Origin: an uncultured Pelagibacteraceae bacterium
GTDB lineage: Bacteria; Pseudomonadota; Alphaproteobacteria; Pelagibacterales; Pelagibacteraceae
Length of the DNA: 64,000 nucleotides
Assembly: GCA_902606445.1 (NCBI GenBank)
Contig: CACLGJ010000002.1
Span: 27,278 to 91,277, forward strand
Direction: 5' to 3'
The position numbers were made by a program, and so were the translations under genes. The notes under the pieces are model-generated. The model saw nothing but the letters and a program-made list of their open reading frames with translations, made no database searches and was not told the DNA's origin. Within the stretch, counting starts at the first letter, position 1. Each line of letters opens with the position of its first letter. Shown here in pieces: positions 42,537 to 52,359 of the stretch.

Positions 42537-42672
42537 AAAAAAAATTTAATAAAAAAAAAGTTTTAAAATCTTTAAAAGCTTTTTATAAAATGTGCAATTA
42601 AGCCAATAATAAAGGCATGTAAAGTAAATAATTATCTATTGAATAATTAAGATAAATCTCCATATAAGGAAT

Positions 42673-43236
42673 ATGAAAAATGAAGCTACTTTGCAAAATT
42701 TAAGTGATTTTAATAATAAATCCTTAGTAATAGTCGATGATGATAATCCTTTTAGAGAAAGATTATCTAGGGCTATGGAAAAGAAGGGTTTTGAGGTATT
42801 ACAAGCTGAAAGTGTAAAAAATGGAATTGAGGTGGTTAAATTAAAAAAGCCAGGATTCGCAGTTGTAGACCTCCGGCTAGCAGATGGTAATGGTCTAGAA
42901 GTTGTAAAAGAAATTCAAATGTCCAATCCGTCAAGTAGAATTATAATGTTAACTGGCTATGGAAATATACCTACAGCTGTTGCTGCTATAAAAGAAGGTG
43001 CAATTGATTACCTAGCAAAGCCTGCAGATGCAGATGATGTTGAAAAAGCTTTATTAGCTGATCCTTCAAAAAAAGCAGCCCCACCAGAAAATCCTATGTC
43101 AGCAGATAGAGTCAAGTGGGAACATATTCATAGAGTATTTGAGCTATGTAATAGAAATGTATCAGAAACTGCAAGAAGACTTAAAATGCACAGAAGAACT
43201 CTTCAGAGAATACTATCTAAGAGATCACCTAGATAA
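42673..43236 (+). CDS. actR: ActR/RegA/PrrA-type redox response regulator
   Basis: A 187-residue two-component regulator. The receiver domain holds the acidic pocket VDDDNPF, phospho-acceptor D66 in VVDLRLADG and TGYGNIPTAVAAIKEGAIDYLAKP. A Fis-type helix-turn-helix ends with NVSETARRLKMHRRTLQRILSKRSPR, split here as the nearly invariant RegA tail. RegA-type proteins control redox, carbon and nitrogen genes with the sensor RegB/ActS, which is not encoded nearby. An AAGGA Shine-Dalgarno precedes the ATG. Its end overlaps bioY by 8 bases. Confidence 0.9.
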   Translation: MKNEATLQNLSDFNNKSLVIVDDDNPFRERLSRAMEKKGFEVLQAESVKNGIEVVKLKKPGFAVVDLRLADGNGLEVVKEIQMSNPSSRIIMLTGYGNIPTAVAAIKEGAIDYLAKPADADDVEKALLADPSKKAAPPENPMSADRVKWEHIHRVFELCNRNVSETARRLKMHRRTLQRILSKRSPR

Positions 43237-43780
43237 AAGTTTTTAGTTTAACTAATTTTTTTACTAATAGACTTAATAATAAAATTTTAAATGCCTCTGC
43301 TAGTAAAAATGGAGATACACCTAAACTTAAAATAGGTTTTTCCCAACCAATTAAAGTACCAAGCCAAATAACACCAAATATGTAGATAGTTGAAACTGCT
43401 AAAACAAGTTTAGCAAGTATCAAAAAAAAATTATCATTTAATTTTACGAAGCTAGCCAAATAACAAGCAGACAAAAAACCAATTAAGTAACCCATTGTAG
43501 GGCCAGTAAAGTAAACAATCCCAATTCCTCTTTCAGGAGTGTTTGAGAATACCGGTAAACCTAAAATACCTTCTATTAAATATAGACCAACTGCTGATAA
43601 GCCAATCTTATATCCAAAACTTACACCCAAAAGTAATACAACAAATGTCTGCATAGTCATTGGAACGGGATAAAAAGGAATTTTTATTTTGGCAGAGATT
43701 GTTAATACAATAGAGCCTATCACAATTATAAGTATTGATTTTACAAACTTAGATTGAAAATTTTGTTTTATTAATTCCAT
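43229..43780 (-). CDS. bioY: biotin transporter BioY
   Basis: A 183-residue ECF-transporter S component for biotin, with about six helices. KIPFYPVPMTMQTFVVLLLG and GPTMGYLIGFLSACYLASF are BioY signatures. No EcfA/EcfT (bioM/bioN) genes are near, so it may work alone or with a shared energising module. On its strand TATAAT (43810-43805) lies 25 bases before the ATG, without an obvious -35. Confidence 0.9.
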   Translation of the reverse strand: MELIKQNFQSKFVKSILIIVIGSIVLTISAKIKIPFYPVPMTMQTFVVLLLGVSFGYKIGLSAVGLYLIEGILGLPVFSNTPERGIGIVYFTGPTMGYLIGFLSACYLASFVKLNDNFFLILAKLVLAVSTIYIFGVIWLGTLIGWEKPILSLGVSPFLLAEAFKILLLSLLVKKLVKLKTFI

Positions 43781-43888
43781 TATTTAATAATAACCTTTAT
43801 TCATATTATATTCTAGCAGTAAATTTTAATTTATTGAGAATGTATTTTTATATGAATAGATGATAATACAATCTATATCTAAAGTTTA

Positions 43889-46666
43889 ATGAGTAAAATT
43901 AAAAAAACTGATCATTTTTATTTGATTGATGGTTCTGGTTATATTTTCAGAGCATATTATGCATTACCTCCTTTAACTAGAAAAAGGGATGGATTACCAA
44001 CTGGAGCAGTAAGTGGTTTTTGCAGTATGTTATTTAAATTACTTGAAGATTCTAAATCAAACGAAAACCTTCAAAAACCGACACACTTTGCAGTAATTTT
44101 TGACTCAGCTAGAAAAACTTTTAGAAATGAAATTTATAGTGACTACAAAGCTAACAGATCTGAGGCACCAGATGATTTAGCACCGCAGTTTGAATATATA
44201 AGAAAATCTGTTTTGGCTTTTAATTTGCCGTCAGTGGAACTACCAAATTATGAAGCAGACGATCTAATAGCAACATATGTTGATCAAATTTTAAAGATAG
44301 GAGCAAAAGTAACAATAGTTTCATCTGATAAAGATTTAATGCAATTGTATAAAAAAAATGTCCGAATTTTTGATCCAATGAAAAATAAATTTATAAATGA
44401 TGAGGACGTTTTTAAAAAATTTGGCGTTAATGCTAGTAAAGTCATAGATGTTCAGGCTTTAGCTGGAGATAGTAGTGATAATGTACCTGGAGTTCCAGGT
44501 ATTGGAGTTAAAACTGCTGCAGAATTAATAAACAAATACAGAACATTAGATACACTTTTAAAATCAACACATGAAATTAAGCAAAATAAAAGAAGGGAAA
44601 CTTTAATAGAAAATAAAGATAAAGCATTGATTAGCAAAGAGCTTGTAACCTTAAAACACGATGCTCCAGTAGATAGAGATTTAAGTGAATTTAAATTAAA
44701 AGAAATGAATAAAGACAAACTCTATGAATTTTTACGGGAAATGGAATTTAATCGATTACTTAGTTCTGTAATTTCTGCTTATGGAGAGCCCAATCTAAAT
44801 AAAACTGATAGTGAAAAAAAAGTAAAAAATGAAAATTTAAAACCAATAAATAATAGGAATTATCAGTTAATTAAAAGTATAAATGAAATTGATGAATGGA
44901 TAATTGAAGCAGAGGAATCAGGTGAAATTGCGGTTGATACAGAAACGGATTCTCTTGATCCTCATCAAGCAAACTTAGTGGGAATTTCTTTAAGCACTAA
45001 AATTAGTAAAGCTTGTTATATACCAGTGGGACATAAATCTCAGGAATGTTTAAATAAAAAAGAAGTTTTAAAAAAGATTAAACCTCTTTTAGAAGATCCA
45101 AGTATAAAAAAAATCGGTCAAAATATAAAATTCGATTTCATAATTTTTTATAAAAATGGAATTAATCTTAATTCTATAGAAGATACCATGTTGATGTCTT
45201 ACGTACTTGATGCTGGAAAAAATAGACATAATATGGATATGTTGTCAGAGATTCATTTAAATCATAAAACAATTAAATTTAAAGAACTAGTTGGAACAGG
45301 TAAAAAAGAAATTAATTTCAGTGAGGTAAAGTTAGATAAAGCAAAAGATTATGCTGCTGAAGATGCGGATATTACTTTTAGACTGTATAAAAAATTTATT
45401 AAAAGTCTTAAGTCGGAAAAACTTATTAACATCTATGAAATTTTTGAAAAACCATTAATTAAGACTCTCGCCTTTATGGAAATCGAGGGTGTTAAAATTG
45501 ACAGTAAATTTTTAAAATCATTATCTTTGAAATTTGGAAAAAAAATAGAGAAGACTCAAAAGGAAATATTTAGAATATCAAAAAAAGAATTTAATATTGC
45601 ATCTCCTAAGCAACTTGGTGAGATAATTTATAATGATTTGAAAATTGCAGGACTTAAAAAGACTAAAAAAGGAAGTTTTGCAACTAGTGCTTCAGTATTA
45701 GAGGATTTAGCATTTAAGGGACATGATATTGCTAAATTAGTGTTAGATTGGAGACAGTTATCAAAACTAAAAAATACTTATTCAGACTCTTTACCTGAAC
45801 ATTTAAATCCTAATACAAAAAGAGTTCACACATCTTTTCTTTTAGCAGCTACAACTACTGGAAGACTAGCATCTAGTGATCCTAATTTACAAAATATTCC
45901 AATTAAAAGTGATGATGGGAGAGATATTAGAAAAGCTTTTATTGCTGAAAAAAATAATTTACTTATATCCGCAGATTATAATCAAATTGAGATGCGTATA
46001 CTAGCTGATTTAGCAGATGTAAAAGAATTAAAAAAAGCTTTTAAAAATAACGAAGACATACATTCATTAACAGCAAGCCAAATATTCAATATTGATATAA
46101 AAAAAGTAGACAAAGATCAGAGAAGAAAAGCAAAAGCTATAAATTTTGGAATTATTTATGGAATATCACAATATGGTCTTGCAAAACAAATTAATGTTTC
46201 AAATTATGAAGCAGAAGAATTTTTAAATTCATATTTTGCAAAATTTCCAGAAATTCAAATATATATGGATAACACAATTAAATTTTGTAGAAAAAGTGGT
46301 TATGTAAATAATATTTTTGGAAGAAGATCTCATTTTAACTCTATAAATGATAAAAATTATAATATTAGAAATTTTCAGGAAAGAGCCGCTATTAATGCTC
46401 CTATTCAAGGATCAGCCTCTGAGATCATGCGTCTTGCAATGATTAGACTTGATAAAAGGTTTAAACAACAGAAGTTTCTAAAATCTAGAATGCTTCTTCA
46501 AATTCATGATGAGTTGATTTTTGAGGTTAAAAAAAGTGAAATTAAAGAAATGTTGAAGATTATCAAAGATGAAATGACTAGTGTTACAAACAGTGAGCAC
46601 CATTCATTTTCAGTTCCACTTACCGTAGATATAAATAGTGGAGATAATTGGGGGGAACTACATTAA
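43889..46666 (+). CDS. polA: DNA polymerase I
   Basis: A 925-residue family A polymerase with all three domains. The N-terminal 5'-3' exonuclease covers about residues 1-300 (IDGSGYIFRAYYALPPLT, YEADDLIATYV, AGDSSDNVPGVPGIG). The proofreading domain retains its acidic residues (AVDTETDSLDP, GQNIKFDFII, AAEDADITFRLY). The polymerase domain has DYNQIEMRILADLA, KAINFGIIYGISQYGLA and LQIHDELIFEV. Length is normal and the exonuclease residues are intact. Confidence 0.97.
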   Translation: MSKIKKTDHFYLIDGSGYIFRAYYALPPLTRKRDGLPTGAVSGFCSMLFKLLEDSKSNENLQKPTHFAVIFDSARKTFRNEIYSDYKANRSEAPDDLAPQFEYIRKSVLAFNLPSVELPNYEADDLIATYVDQILKIGAKVTIVSSDKDLMQLYKKNVRIFDPMKNKFINDEDVFKKFGVNASKVIDVQALAGDSSDNVPGVPGIGVKTAAELINKYRTLDTLLKSTHEIKQNKRRETLIENKDKALISKELVTLKHDAPVDRDLSEFKLKEMNKDKLYEFLREMEFNRLLSSVISAYGEPNLNKTDSEKKVKNENLKPINNRNYQLIKSINEIDEWIIEAEESGEIAVDTETDSLDPHQANLVGISLSTKISKACYIPVGHKSQECLNKKEVLKKIKPLLEDPSIKKIGQNIKFDFIIFYKNGINLNSIEDTMLMSYVLDAGKNRHNMDMLSEIHLNHKTIKFKELVGTGKKEINFSEVKLDKAKDYAAEDADITFRLYKKFIKSLKSEKLINIYEIFEKPLIKTLAFMEIEGVKIDSKFLKSLSLKFGKKIEKTQKEIFRISKKEFNIASPKQLGEIIYNDLKIAGLKKTKKGSFATSASVLEDLAFKGHDIAKLVLDWRQLSKLKNTYSDSLPEHLNPNTKRVHTSFLLAATTTGRLASSDPNLQNIPIKSDDGRDIRKAFIAEKNNLLISADYNQIEMRILADLADVKELKKAFKNNEDIHSLTASQIFNIDIKKVDKDQRRKAKAINFGIIYGISQYGLAKQINVSNYEAEEFLNSYFAKFPEIQIYMDNTIKFCRKSGYVNNIFGRRSHFNSINDKNYNIRNFQERAAINAPIQGSASEIMRLAMIRLDKRFKQQKFLKSRMLLQIHDELIFEVKKSEIKEMLKIIKDEMTSVTNSEHHSFSVPLTVDINSGDNWGELH

Positions 46667-46715
46667 TTTAATTCATTGCCCAAATTAGAACAATTTAGTA
46701 TTTTTAAGATAGTTT

Positions 46716-47423
46716 ATGCATAAACAAACCATTGCTCTTGTTGATGATGATCGAAATATTTTAACAAGTTTAAGTATTGCTTTAGAAAAAGAAGGTTTCA
46801 AAGTTCAAACATATATTGATGGAGAAAGTGCTTTAATAGGATTAACAAGAACCCCACCTGATCTCGCAGTTATAGATATTAAGATGCCAAAAATGGACGG
46901 AGAAGAATTATTGAAAAAATTAAGAAAGAAAACTTCAATGCCTGTAATATTTTTAACATCTAAAGATGATGAAGTAGACGAACTCCTAGGATTAAAACTT
47001 GGAGCTGATGACTTTATTAAAAAATCTGGTGGATTTTCTATTAAAGTTTTAATTGAAAGAATAAGAGTTCAATTAAGAAAAAATGATGTGGATAACTCTA
47101 TTGAAGAAAATAAGAATATTATTTCGCATGGAAAATTAAAATTAGATCCATCACAATTAGAATGTGAATGGAATAATTATCAATTACCTGATAAATTAAC
47201 GACAACGGAATTTTTAATTGTAAAGGAATTAGCAAAAAGACCTGGGATTATAAAAGAAAGAGCGCAATTAATGGATATAGCCTATCGAGAAGATACAGAT
47301 ATAGAAGACAGAACTATTGATAGTCATGTTAAAAGAATTAGAAAAAAGTTTAAAAAAGTAGATCCTGATTTTTCAGCTATAGAAACGAGATATGGAAGTG
47401 GATATAGATGGAATGTTAGTTGA
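46716..47423 (+). CDS. chvI: OmpR-family response regulator ChvI
   Basis: A 235-residue regulator with a receiver domain (DDDRNI, phospho-acceptor D54 in AVIDIKMPKMDGEE, and TSKDDE) and a winged-helix DNA-binding domain ending in SHVKRIRKKFKK and ETRYGSGYRW. Order with a sensor kinase and ahcY matches ChvI/ChvG of alphaproteobacteria, which control envelope and acid responses. TTGCCC and TATTTT with 17-base spacing lie just upstream as a weak promoter candidate. Start overlaps no other gene; its stop overlaps chvG by 4 bases. Confidence 0.9.
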   Translation: MHKQTIALVDDDRNILTSLSIALEKEGFKVQTYIDGESALIGLTRTPPDLAVIDIKMPKMDGEELLKKLRKKTSMPVIFLTSKDDEVDELLGLKLGADDFIKKSGGFSIKVLIERIRVQLRKNDVDNSIEENKNIISHGKLKLDPSQLECEWNNYQLPDKLTTTEFLIVKELAKRPGIIKERAQLMDIAYREDTDIEDRTIDSHVKRIRKKFKKVDPDFSAIETRYGSGYRWNVS

Positions 47424-48964
47424 TGTTTAATTCTCTTTTAAAGAATCTATCAATTTTAAAAAAGTTTTTATTAATAAATTTAATTTTTTTTTCAATAATA
47501 GGTTTATTTACATTTATATATATTAAAAATGTCCAACCAAACTTAATTAAAAATAAATCCTCTAATCATATTAAAATAATAAATAATACTGTTGATAATT
47601 TAGAAAGATTAGAAATAAAATTTAATGAAAACGATATTAGAAGATTTTTATTTTCTACAAGATTTATTTTTCAAAGTCTCGATAGAGTGATTTTTTTTAA
47701 TAATAAATTAGATCTTATTGGTGATACAGATACTCTTGACCTTGATCCCAGATCATTTTCATCAAGACTTGACATAATTGAACTAGAAATTTTAAACGAA
47801 GAGAAAACTAAAGAAATTACAGAAAAAAAAAACATCAATATTGGTAATGACAATCTTGTGTCTTTAAAAGATATACTTTTCAATTATGCTGGATCAAAAA
47901 ATTTTGGAATTCCATTTACCTTCACCCAGCAAGAATTTAATAATTTTAAATTAACAACAATTAAGAATGTTTTTAGAAATGATGAAAATATTGGGTATAT
48001 AGCAATATCTGAGAATGCAAATGATATCATAGCTGCAATCGATGAAAGAAAAACTTTCGTAATTAGAACTGCATTTGCTGTTGCTATTGTAATATTGATT
48101 TTTTCATATGTACTTAACAGATACTTTTTAAAACCAATTCAAAATTTAGTTAATTACACAAATAAGATTAAAAATAAGGAACATAAAAAAATAAATATTG
48201 ACAACTTAAAAATTAGAAATGACGAACTAGGTTTATTGTCAAAATCTCTTGATGATATGACTTTAGAGTTACAAAAAAGAATTTCACATGCTGAAACATT
48301 TTCAACAGATCTTGTTCATGAAATCAGAAATCCTTTAGCCTCTCTCAAAAGTGCTTCAGAAATTATAGGTGATATTAAAGATACAGATGAAAGATCAAAA
48401 TTGATTAATATTTTAAACCATGATGTTCAAAGAATTGAAAGACTGATCACTGATTATTCTCAAATATTAAAAGATGAAGTTGCTCTAAGTAAAGAAAAAT
48501 TCAAAAAGATTGATTTGATACCAATTATTCAATCTGTCGTTGATGACTATAATAATATACATCAAACAAAAAGTGGCATTAATATCTCATTTAATAATGA
48601 TGGAAACAAAAACTATTTGATTAATGGAATAGAAAATAGGATTGAACAAATAGTCGCAAACCTTTTGGATAATGCAATTTCATTTAGTGATAATAATCAA
48701 AAAATTGAAGTAAAAATTTCAAAAAATTTTAAAAAACAAGTAATTTTAAATCTTCTTGATGAAGGACCTGGATTTAAGGAGAGAGATACAACAAAAATTT
48801 TTAAAAGATTTTATAGTAATAGACCTGATAAATTTGGACAACATTCTGGTCTTGGCCTAAATATTGTAAAAAATTTAACTGATCTACATAATGCTTCAAT
48901 AAGTGCCTTAAACAGAGCAGACAAGAGAGGGGCAAATTTAGAAATTATATTTCCTAAAGTATAA
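47420..48964 (+). CDS. chvG: sensor histidine kinase ChvG
   Basis: A 514-residue membrane sensor kinase. A transmembrane helix near residues 12-30 and another near 210-232 flank a periplasmic sensor domain of about 180 residues. A HAMP-like segment and the phospho-acceptor H300 in DLVHEIRNPLASLKS follow. The ATPase domain has the N box (QIVANLLDNAISFSD), LLDEGPGF and GLGLNIVKNL. It is translationally coupled to chvI (ATGA). Confidence 0.9.
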   Translation: MMFNSLLKNLSILKKFLLINLIFFSIIGLFTFIYIKNVQPNLIKNKSSNHIKIINNTVDNLERLEIKFNENDIRRFLFSTRFIFQSLDRVIFFNNKLDLIGDTDTLDLDPRSFSSRLDIIELEILNEEKTKEITEKKNINIGNDNLVSLKDILFNYAGSKNFGIPFTFTQQEFNNFKLTTIKNVFRNDENIGYIAISENANDIIAAIDERKTFVIRTAFAVAIVILIFSYVLNRYFLKPIQNLVNYTNKIKNKEHKKINIDNLKIRNDELGLLSKSLDDMTLELQKRISHAETFSTDLVHEIRNPLASLKSASEIIGDIKDTDERSKLINILNHDVQRIERLITDYSQILKDEVALSKEKFKKIDLIPIIQSVVDDYNNIHQTKSGINISFNNDGNKNYLINGIENRIEQIVANLLDNAISFSDNNQKIEVKISKNFKKQVILNLLDEGPGFKERDTTKIFKRFYSNRPDKFGQHSGLGLNIVKNLTDLHNASISALNRADKRGANLEIIFPKV

Positions 48965-49007
48965 AGTTTTATTGATTATATAAAATAATATTGTTAGAAG
49001 CCTCACC

Positions 49008-50294
49008 ATGGAAGATTTTAAAGTAAAAGATATTTCCCTAGCAGAATTTGGAAGAAAAGAAATTTCAATAGCGGAAAGTGAGATGCCAGGATTGATGGCG
49101 TTAAGGGAAGAATATGGCGAGCAAAAACCTTTAAAAGGTGCAAAAATCATTGGTTGTCTTCATATGACAATTCAAACTGCTGTATTAATAGAGACCCTAG
49201 TTTTTCTTGGAGCTGATGTAAGGTGGTCATCTTGTAATATTTTTTCTACACAAGACCATGCCGCAGCTGCAATAGCTAAAACAGGAATACCCGTCTATGC
49301 TTGGAAAGGTGAAACCGAAGAGGAGTATGTTTGGTGTATTAAACAAACTATTCAAGGAAAAAAAGATTGGAAGCCGAATATGTTACTAGATGATGGTGGT
49401 GATTTAACAGCCATGATGCATAATGATTACAAGGTATTACTTAAAGAGGTTAAAGGTGTTTCTGAAGAAACAACTACAGGTATAAAAGCTTTGAATAAAA
49501 TGGAACAAAATAAAACATTAATGGTTCCAGCTATAAATGTTAATGATTCTGTTACTAAATCTAAATTTGATAATCTATATGGATGCAGAGAAAGTCTTGT
49601 GGATGGTATAAGAAGGGCAACCGATGTAATGATGTCGGGCAAAGTTGCAATTGTAGCTGGTTTTGGTGATGTTGGAAAAGGAAGCGCAGCATCTCTTAGA
49701 CAAAGTGGGGCAAGAGTACTAGTTACAGAAGCTGACCCGATTTGTGCTTTACAAGCCTCTATGGAGGGATACGAAGTAGTATTAATGGATGAAGCTATAG
49801 ATAAAGCAGATATAGTAGTTACTGCTACTGGTAATAAAGACATTGTAACTGCAGATCATATGAGGAATATGAAAGACAGAGCAATTCTATGTAATATTGG
49901 TCATTTTGATAACGAAATTCAAGTAGAGGCATTAAAAAATTATAAATGGTCAGAGATTAAACCACAGGTTCACGAAATTGAACTTCCTGATGGTAAAAGA
50001 ATTATTTTATTAGCGGAAGGAAGATTAGTTAATTTAGGATGTGCTACGGGGCATCCAAGTTTTGTAATGAGTGCTTCATTTACAAATCAAGTTATTGCTC
50101 AAATAGAACTATGGAAAAATCATAAAAATTATGAAAATAAAGTTTATGTACTTCCAAAACACTTAGATGAAAAAGTTGCAATGTTACATTTGAAAAAAGT
50201 AGGTGCAAAATTAACTAAATTATCAAAAGAACAAGCGGACTATATAAGTGTTGGAGTTGAGGGTCCATTTAAACCAAATGCCTATCGCTACTAA
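49008..50294 (+). CDS. ahcY: S-adenosylhomocysteinase
   Basis: A 428-residue NAD-dependent hydrolase that splits S-adenosylhomocysteine into adenosine and homocysteine. [49 protein letters not shown] for NAD binding, [10 protein letters not shown] and the C-terminal PFKPNAYRY are all canonical. The internal 40-residue insertion of some bacterial enzymes appears at about residues 95-130. It follows chvG after 43 bases and overlaps tsaE by 17 bases. Confidence 0.97.
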   Translation: MEDFKVKDISLAEFGRKEISIAESEMPGLMALREEYGEQKPLKGAKIIGCLHMTIQTAVLIETLVFLGADVRWSSCNIFSTQDHAAAAIAKTGIPVYAWKGETEEEYVWCIKQTIQGKKDWKPNMLLDDGGDLTAMMHNDYKVLLKEVKGVSEETTTGIKALNKMEQNKTLMVPAINVNDSVTKSKFDNLYGCRESLVDGIRRATDVMMSGKVAIVAGFGDVGKGSAASLRQSGARVLVTEADPICALQASMEGYEVVLMDEAIDKADIVVTATGNKDIVTADHMRNMKDRAILCNIGHFDNEIQVEALKNYKWSEIKPQVHEIELPDGKRIILLAEGRLVNLGCATGHPSFVMSASFTNQVIAQIELWKNHKNYENKVYVLPKHLDEKVAMLHLKKVGAKLTKLSKEQADYISVGVEGPFKPNAYRY

Positions 50295-50724
50295 AGGTAG
50301 TAAAATAAATATATCTTCCAAAAAAAAGTTAAAGGAATTTGCACATAATTTAAGCATTGAATTAAAACAAGGTGATATTTTTTTTTTATTTGGTGAGACG
50401 GGAGTTGGTAAAACTACATTTGTAAAATATCTTATAAATAATTTGCAACATATAGCAAAAAATGAACTCACAGAAGTGACTAGTCCAACGTTTAATATAA
50501 TGAATGAATACAATATTGGGGATTTATTTATTAAGCATTATGACCTTTATAGACTCAAGTCTGATAATGAATTACATGAATTGAACTTGTTTGATGCAAA
50601 TGATAATGCAATCTTATTAATTGAATGGCCTCATATTATAAAAAAAAAGCCCGATTTAGTAACTAAACTTTATTTTGAATATGATAATAATTATAAAGAT
50701 AGATTTATTAACATTTTTAATTAA
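50278..50724 (+). CDS. tsaE: tRNA threonylcarbamoyladenosine biosynthesis ATPase TsaE
   Basis: A 148-residue P-loop ATPase that helps TsaB/TsaD make t6A at position 37 of ANN-decoding tRNAs. Walker A is [15 protein letters not shown], then [13 protein letters not shown] and HYDLYRL, and LIEWPHII closes the core. ATG 50278 is chosen; a GTG at 50248 would add ten residues. Both starts lie inside the end of ahcY. Confidence 0.9.
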   Translation: MPIATKGSKINISSKKKLKEFAHNLSIELKQGDIFFLFGETGVGKTTFVKYLINNLQHIAKNELTEVTSPTFNIMNEYNIGDLFIKHYDLYRLKSDNELHELNLFDANDNAILLIEWPHIIKKKPDLVTKLYFEYDNNYKDRFINIFN

Positions 50725-51666
50725 ATGATGCTCAGTAAATCTTTAAAAAAACTTAAGGGCGATGCATCAGTAAGAATTTTTTTTAGGAGTAAAAAAAAAA
50801 AGTTGTCATCAATTATAGTTTATGCAAGCAAAGAAAAGACATCTAATCTTTTAATTTATGATTCTATAAATAAGATTTTATTAAAAAATAATATTTTAGC
50901 ACCAAGATTAATTTGTGAAAATTATTCAAAGAATTATATTGAAATAGAGGATTTTGGAGATCAGACTATATTTAATTTATTAAAAAAAAATAGAACAAAA
51001 AAGTTAGTAATTTTCAAACAAATAATAAAATTATTGATAAAACTTCAATCAATTAGACAAAGAAAAGTAAAAAATTTTAAAAAAAAAAATTACAAGGTCC
51101 CTTATTATCACCCAAGAATTTTACTAGAAGAAACAAAAATTTTTTTAGATTGGTATATAGAGCAATATTTAATCAAATCTGAAAAATTAATATTTAAAAA
51201 AAAGTTTACTAAAGTTGTAAAAAATTTGATCAAAAAACTTCATTACAAAAATATTACTTTTGTTCACAGAGATTTTCATGTCTCTAATTTAATGATGTTT
51301 AAAAAGGAAATTGCAGTGATAGATACTCAAGATGCATTAATAGGAAATAAAGCCTACGATTTAGCTTCTTTGGTTGATGATGTTAGATTTAAAACTTCGA
51401 TAAATACTAAAAAAAAAATATTTGATTATTATCTCAAATCTCAAAAAAAAATTAATAAAGTGTATATTAAAAATGATTTTGAAATAATTTCTGTATTAAG
51501 AAATTTAAAAATTATTGGAATATTTAAAAGATTAGCGGTAAGAGATAAGAAGAAAAAATATCTTAAATTAATTCCAAACGCGTGGAATTTAATTAAACTC
51601 AGGTCAAAAAATAATAATAAATTTAAAGATCTAAACGATTTACTTAACACTATTAAAATGAATTAA
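50725..51666 (+). CDS. APH-family sugar kinase (AmgK-like)
   Basis: A 313-residue protein of the aminoglycoside phosphotransferase family. The catalytic loop is FVHRDFHVSNLMMF and the metal-binding aspartate is in VIDTQDALIGNKAYDLASL. In alphaproteobacteria the gene beside tsaE and a MurU-like nucleotidyltransferase is AmgK-like, a kinase that makes MurNAc-1-phosphate. It abuts the tsaE stop and starts with two successive ATG codons. The assignment is by context and family; other small-molecule kinases cannot be excluded. Confidence 0.75.
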   Translation: MMLSKSLKKLKGDASVRIFFRSKKKKLSSIIVYASKEKTSNLLIYDSINKILLKNNILAPRLICENYSKNYIEIEDFGDQTIFNLLKKNRTKKLVIFKQIIKLLIKLQSIRQRKVKNFKKKNYKVPYYHPRILLEETKIFLDWYIEQYLIKSEKLIFKKKFTKVVKNLIKKLHYKNITFVHRDFHVSNLMMFKKEIAVIDTQDALIGNKAYDLASLVDDVRFKTSINTKKKIFDYYLKSQKKINKVYIKNDFEIISVLRNLKIIGIFKRLAVRDKKKKYLKLIPNAWNLIKLRSKNNNKFKDLNDLLNTIKMN

Positions 51667-51672
51667 ATAAAC

Positions 51673-52359
51673 ATGAGAATAAATACTGCTTTAATATTAT
51701 GTGCTGGATTTGGTAAAAGATTAAATCCTATAACGATTAAAACTCCAAAACCCCTTCTAATAATAAAAAACTTAACTCTTTTGGATCACTGTATAAAACT
51801 TATTGTAAAACTTAATATAAAAAAAATTTTAATTAACTCTTTTTACCTAAAAGAACAAATTGATGAATTTGTGAAAAAACATAATTATAATATTGAAATT
51901 AGAGTTATTGAAGATGGAAAAAAAATTTTAGACACAGGAGGAGGTATTTTAAATTTAATTGAAAAATCTGAAGAAGAAAATTTTTTGATTTTCAATCCTG
52001 ATACAATGTGGAGCGAGAATTATACTCATGAAATTAATCAAATGATTAATCTATACTTTAATCAAAAATTAAAAAATATACTTTTATTAGTTAAAAAAAA
52101 TTTAAGTTTTGATAAAAGTTTGCTTGGAGATTTCGAATTACAAAATTACATAATTAATCAAAATGATAGAAAATATATTTATACTGGTTGCCAAATATTG
52201 AATAAATCAATCTTTGAAAATAAAAGAATAACTAATTTTTCAATAACTGAAATTTGGTCAGATTTAATAAAAGAAAAACACCTAAATGGTTTTGAAAGTA
52301 AACTTAAATTTTATCATGTTACTAATCTTGATATTTTCAAAAAATTAAAAGATCTTTAG
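51673..52359 (+). CDS. sugar-phosphate nucleotidyltransferase (MurU-like)
   Basis: A 228-residue NTP transferase. The N-terminal signature ILCAGFGKRLNPITIKTPKP binds the nucleotide, and NPDTMW holds the metal-binding aspartate. Paired with the AmgK-like kinase, it probably makes UDP-MurNAc from MurNAc-1-phosphate, bypassing the fosfomycin-sensitive route. The last 23 bases overlap the convergent gpmA gene. Confidence 0.78.
   Translation: MRINTALILCAGFGKRLNPITIKTPKPLLIIKNLTLLDHCIKLIVKLNIKKILINSFYLKEQIDEFVKKHNYNIEIRVIEDGKKILDTGGGILNLIEKSEEENFLIFNPDTMWSENYTHEINQMINLYFNQKLKNILLLVKKNLSFDKSLLGDFELQNYIINQNDRKYIYTGCQILNKSIFENKRITNFSITEIWSDLIKEKHLNGFESKLKFYHVTNLDIFKKLKDL

Noticed and set aside
42639..42668. 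Possible actR promoter TTGAAT-18-TATAAG
   Set aside because: The putative -10 overlaps the AAGGA Shine-Dalgarno, and transcription would start at or inside the start codon.
49427..49843. 138-codon open frame antisense to ahcY
   Set aside because: It is the complementary frame of a highly conserved gene, with no motif or start signal of its own. Similar long antisense frames inside mmsA, atpD and polA were rejected for the same reason.
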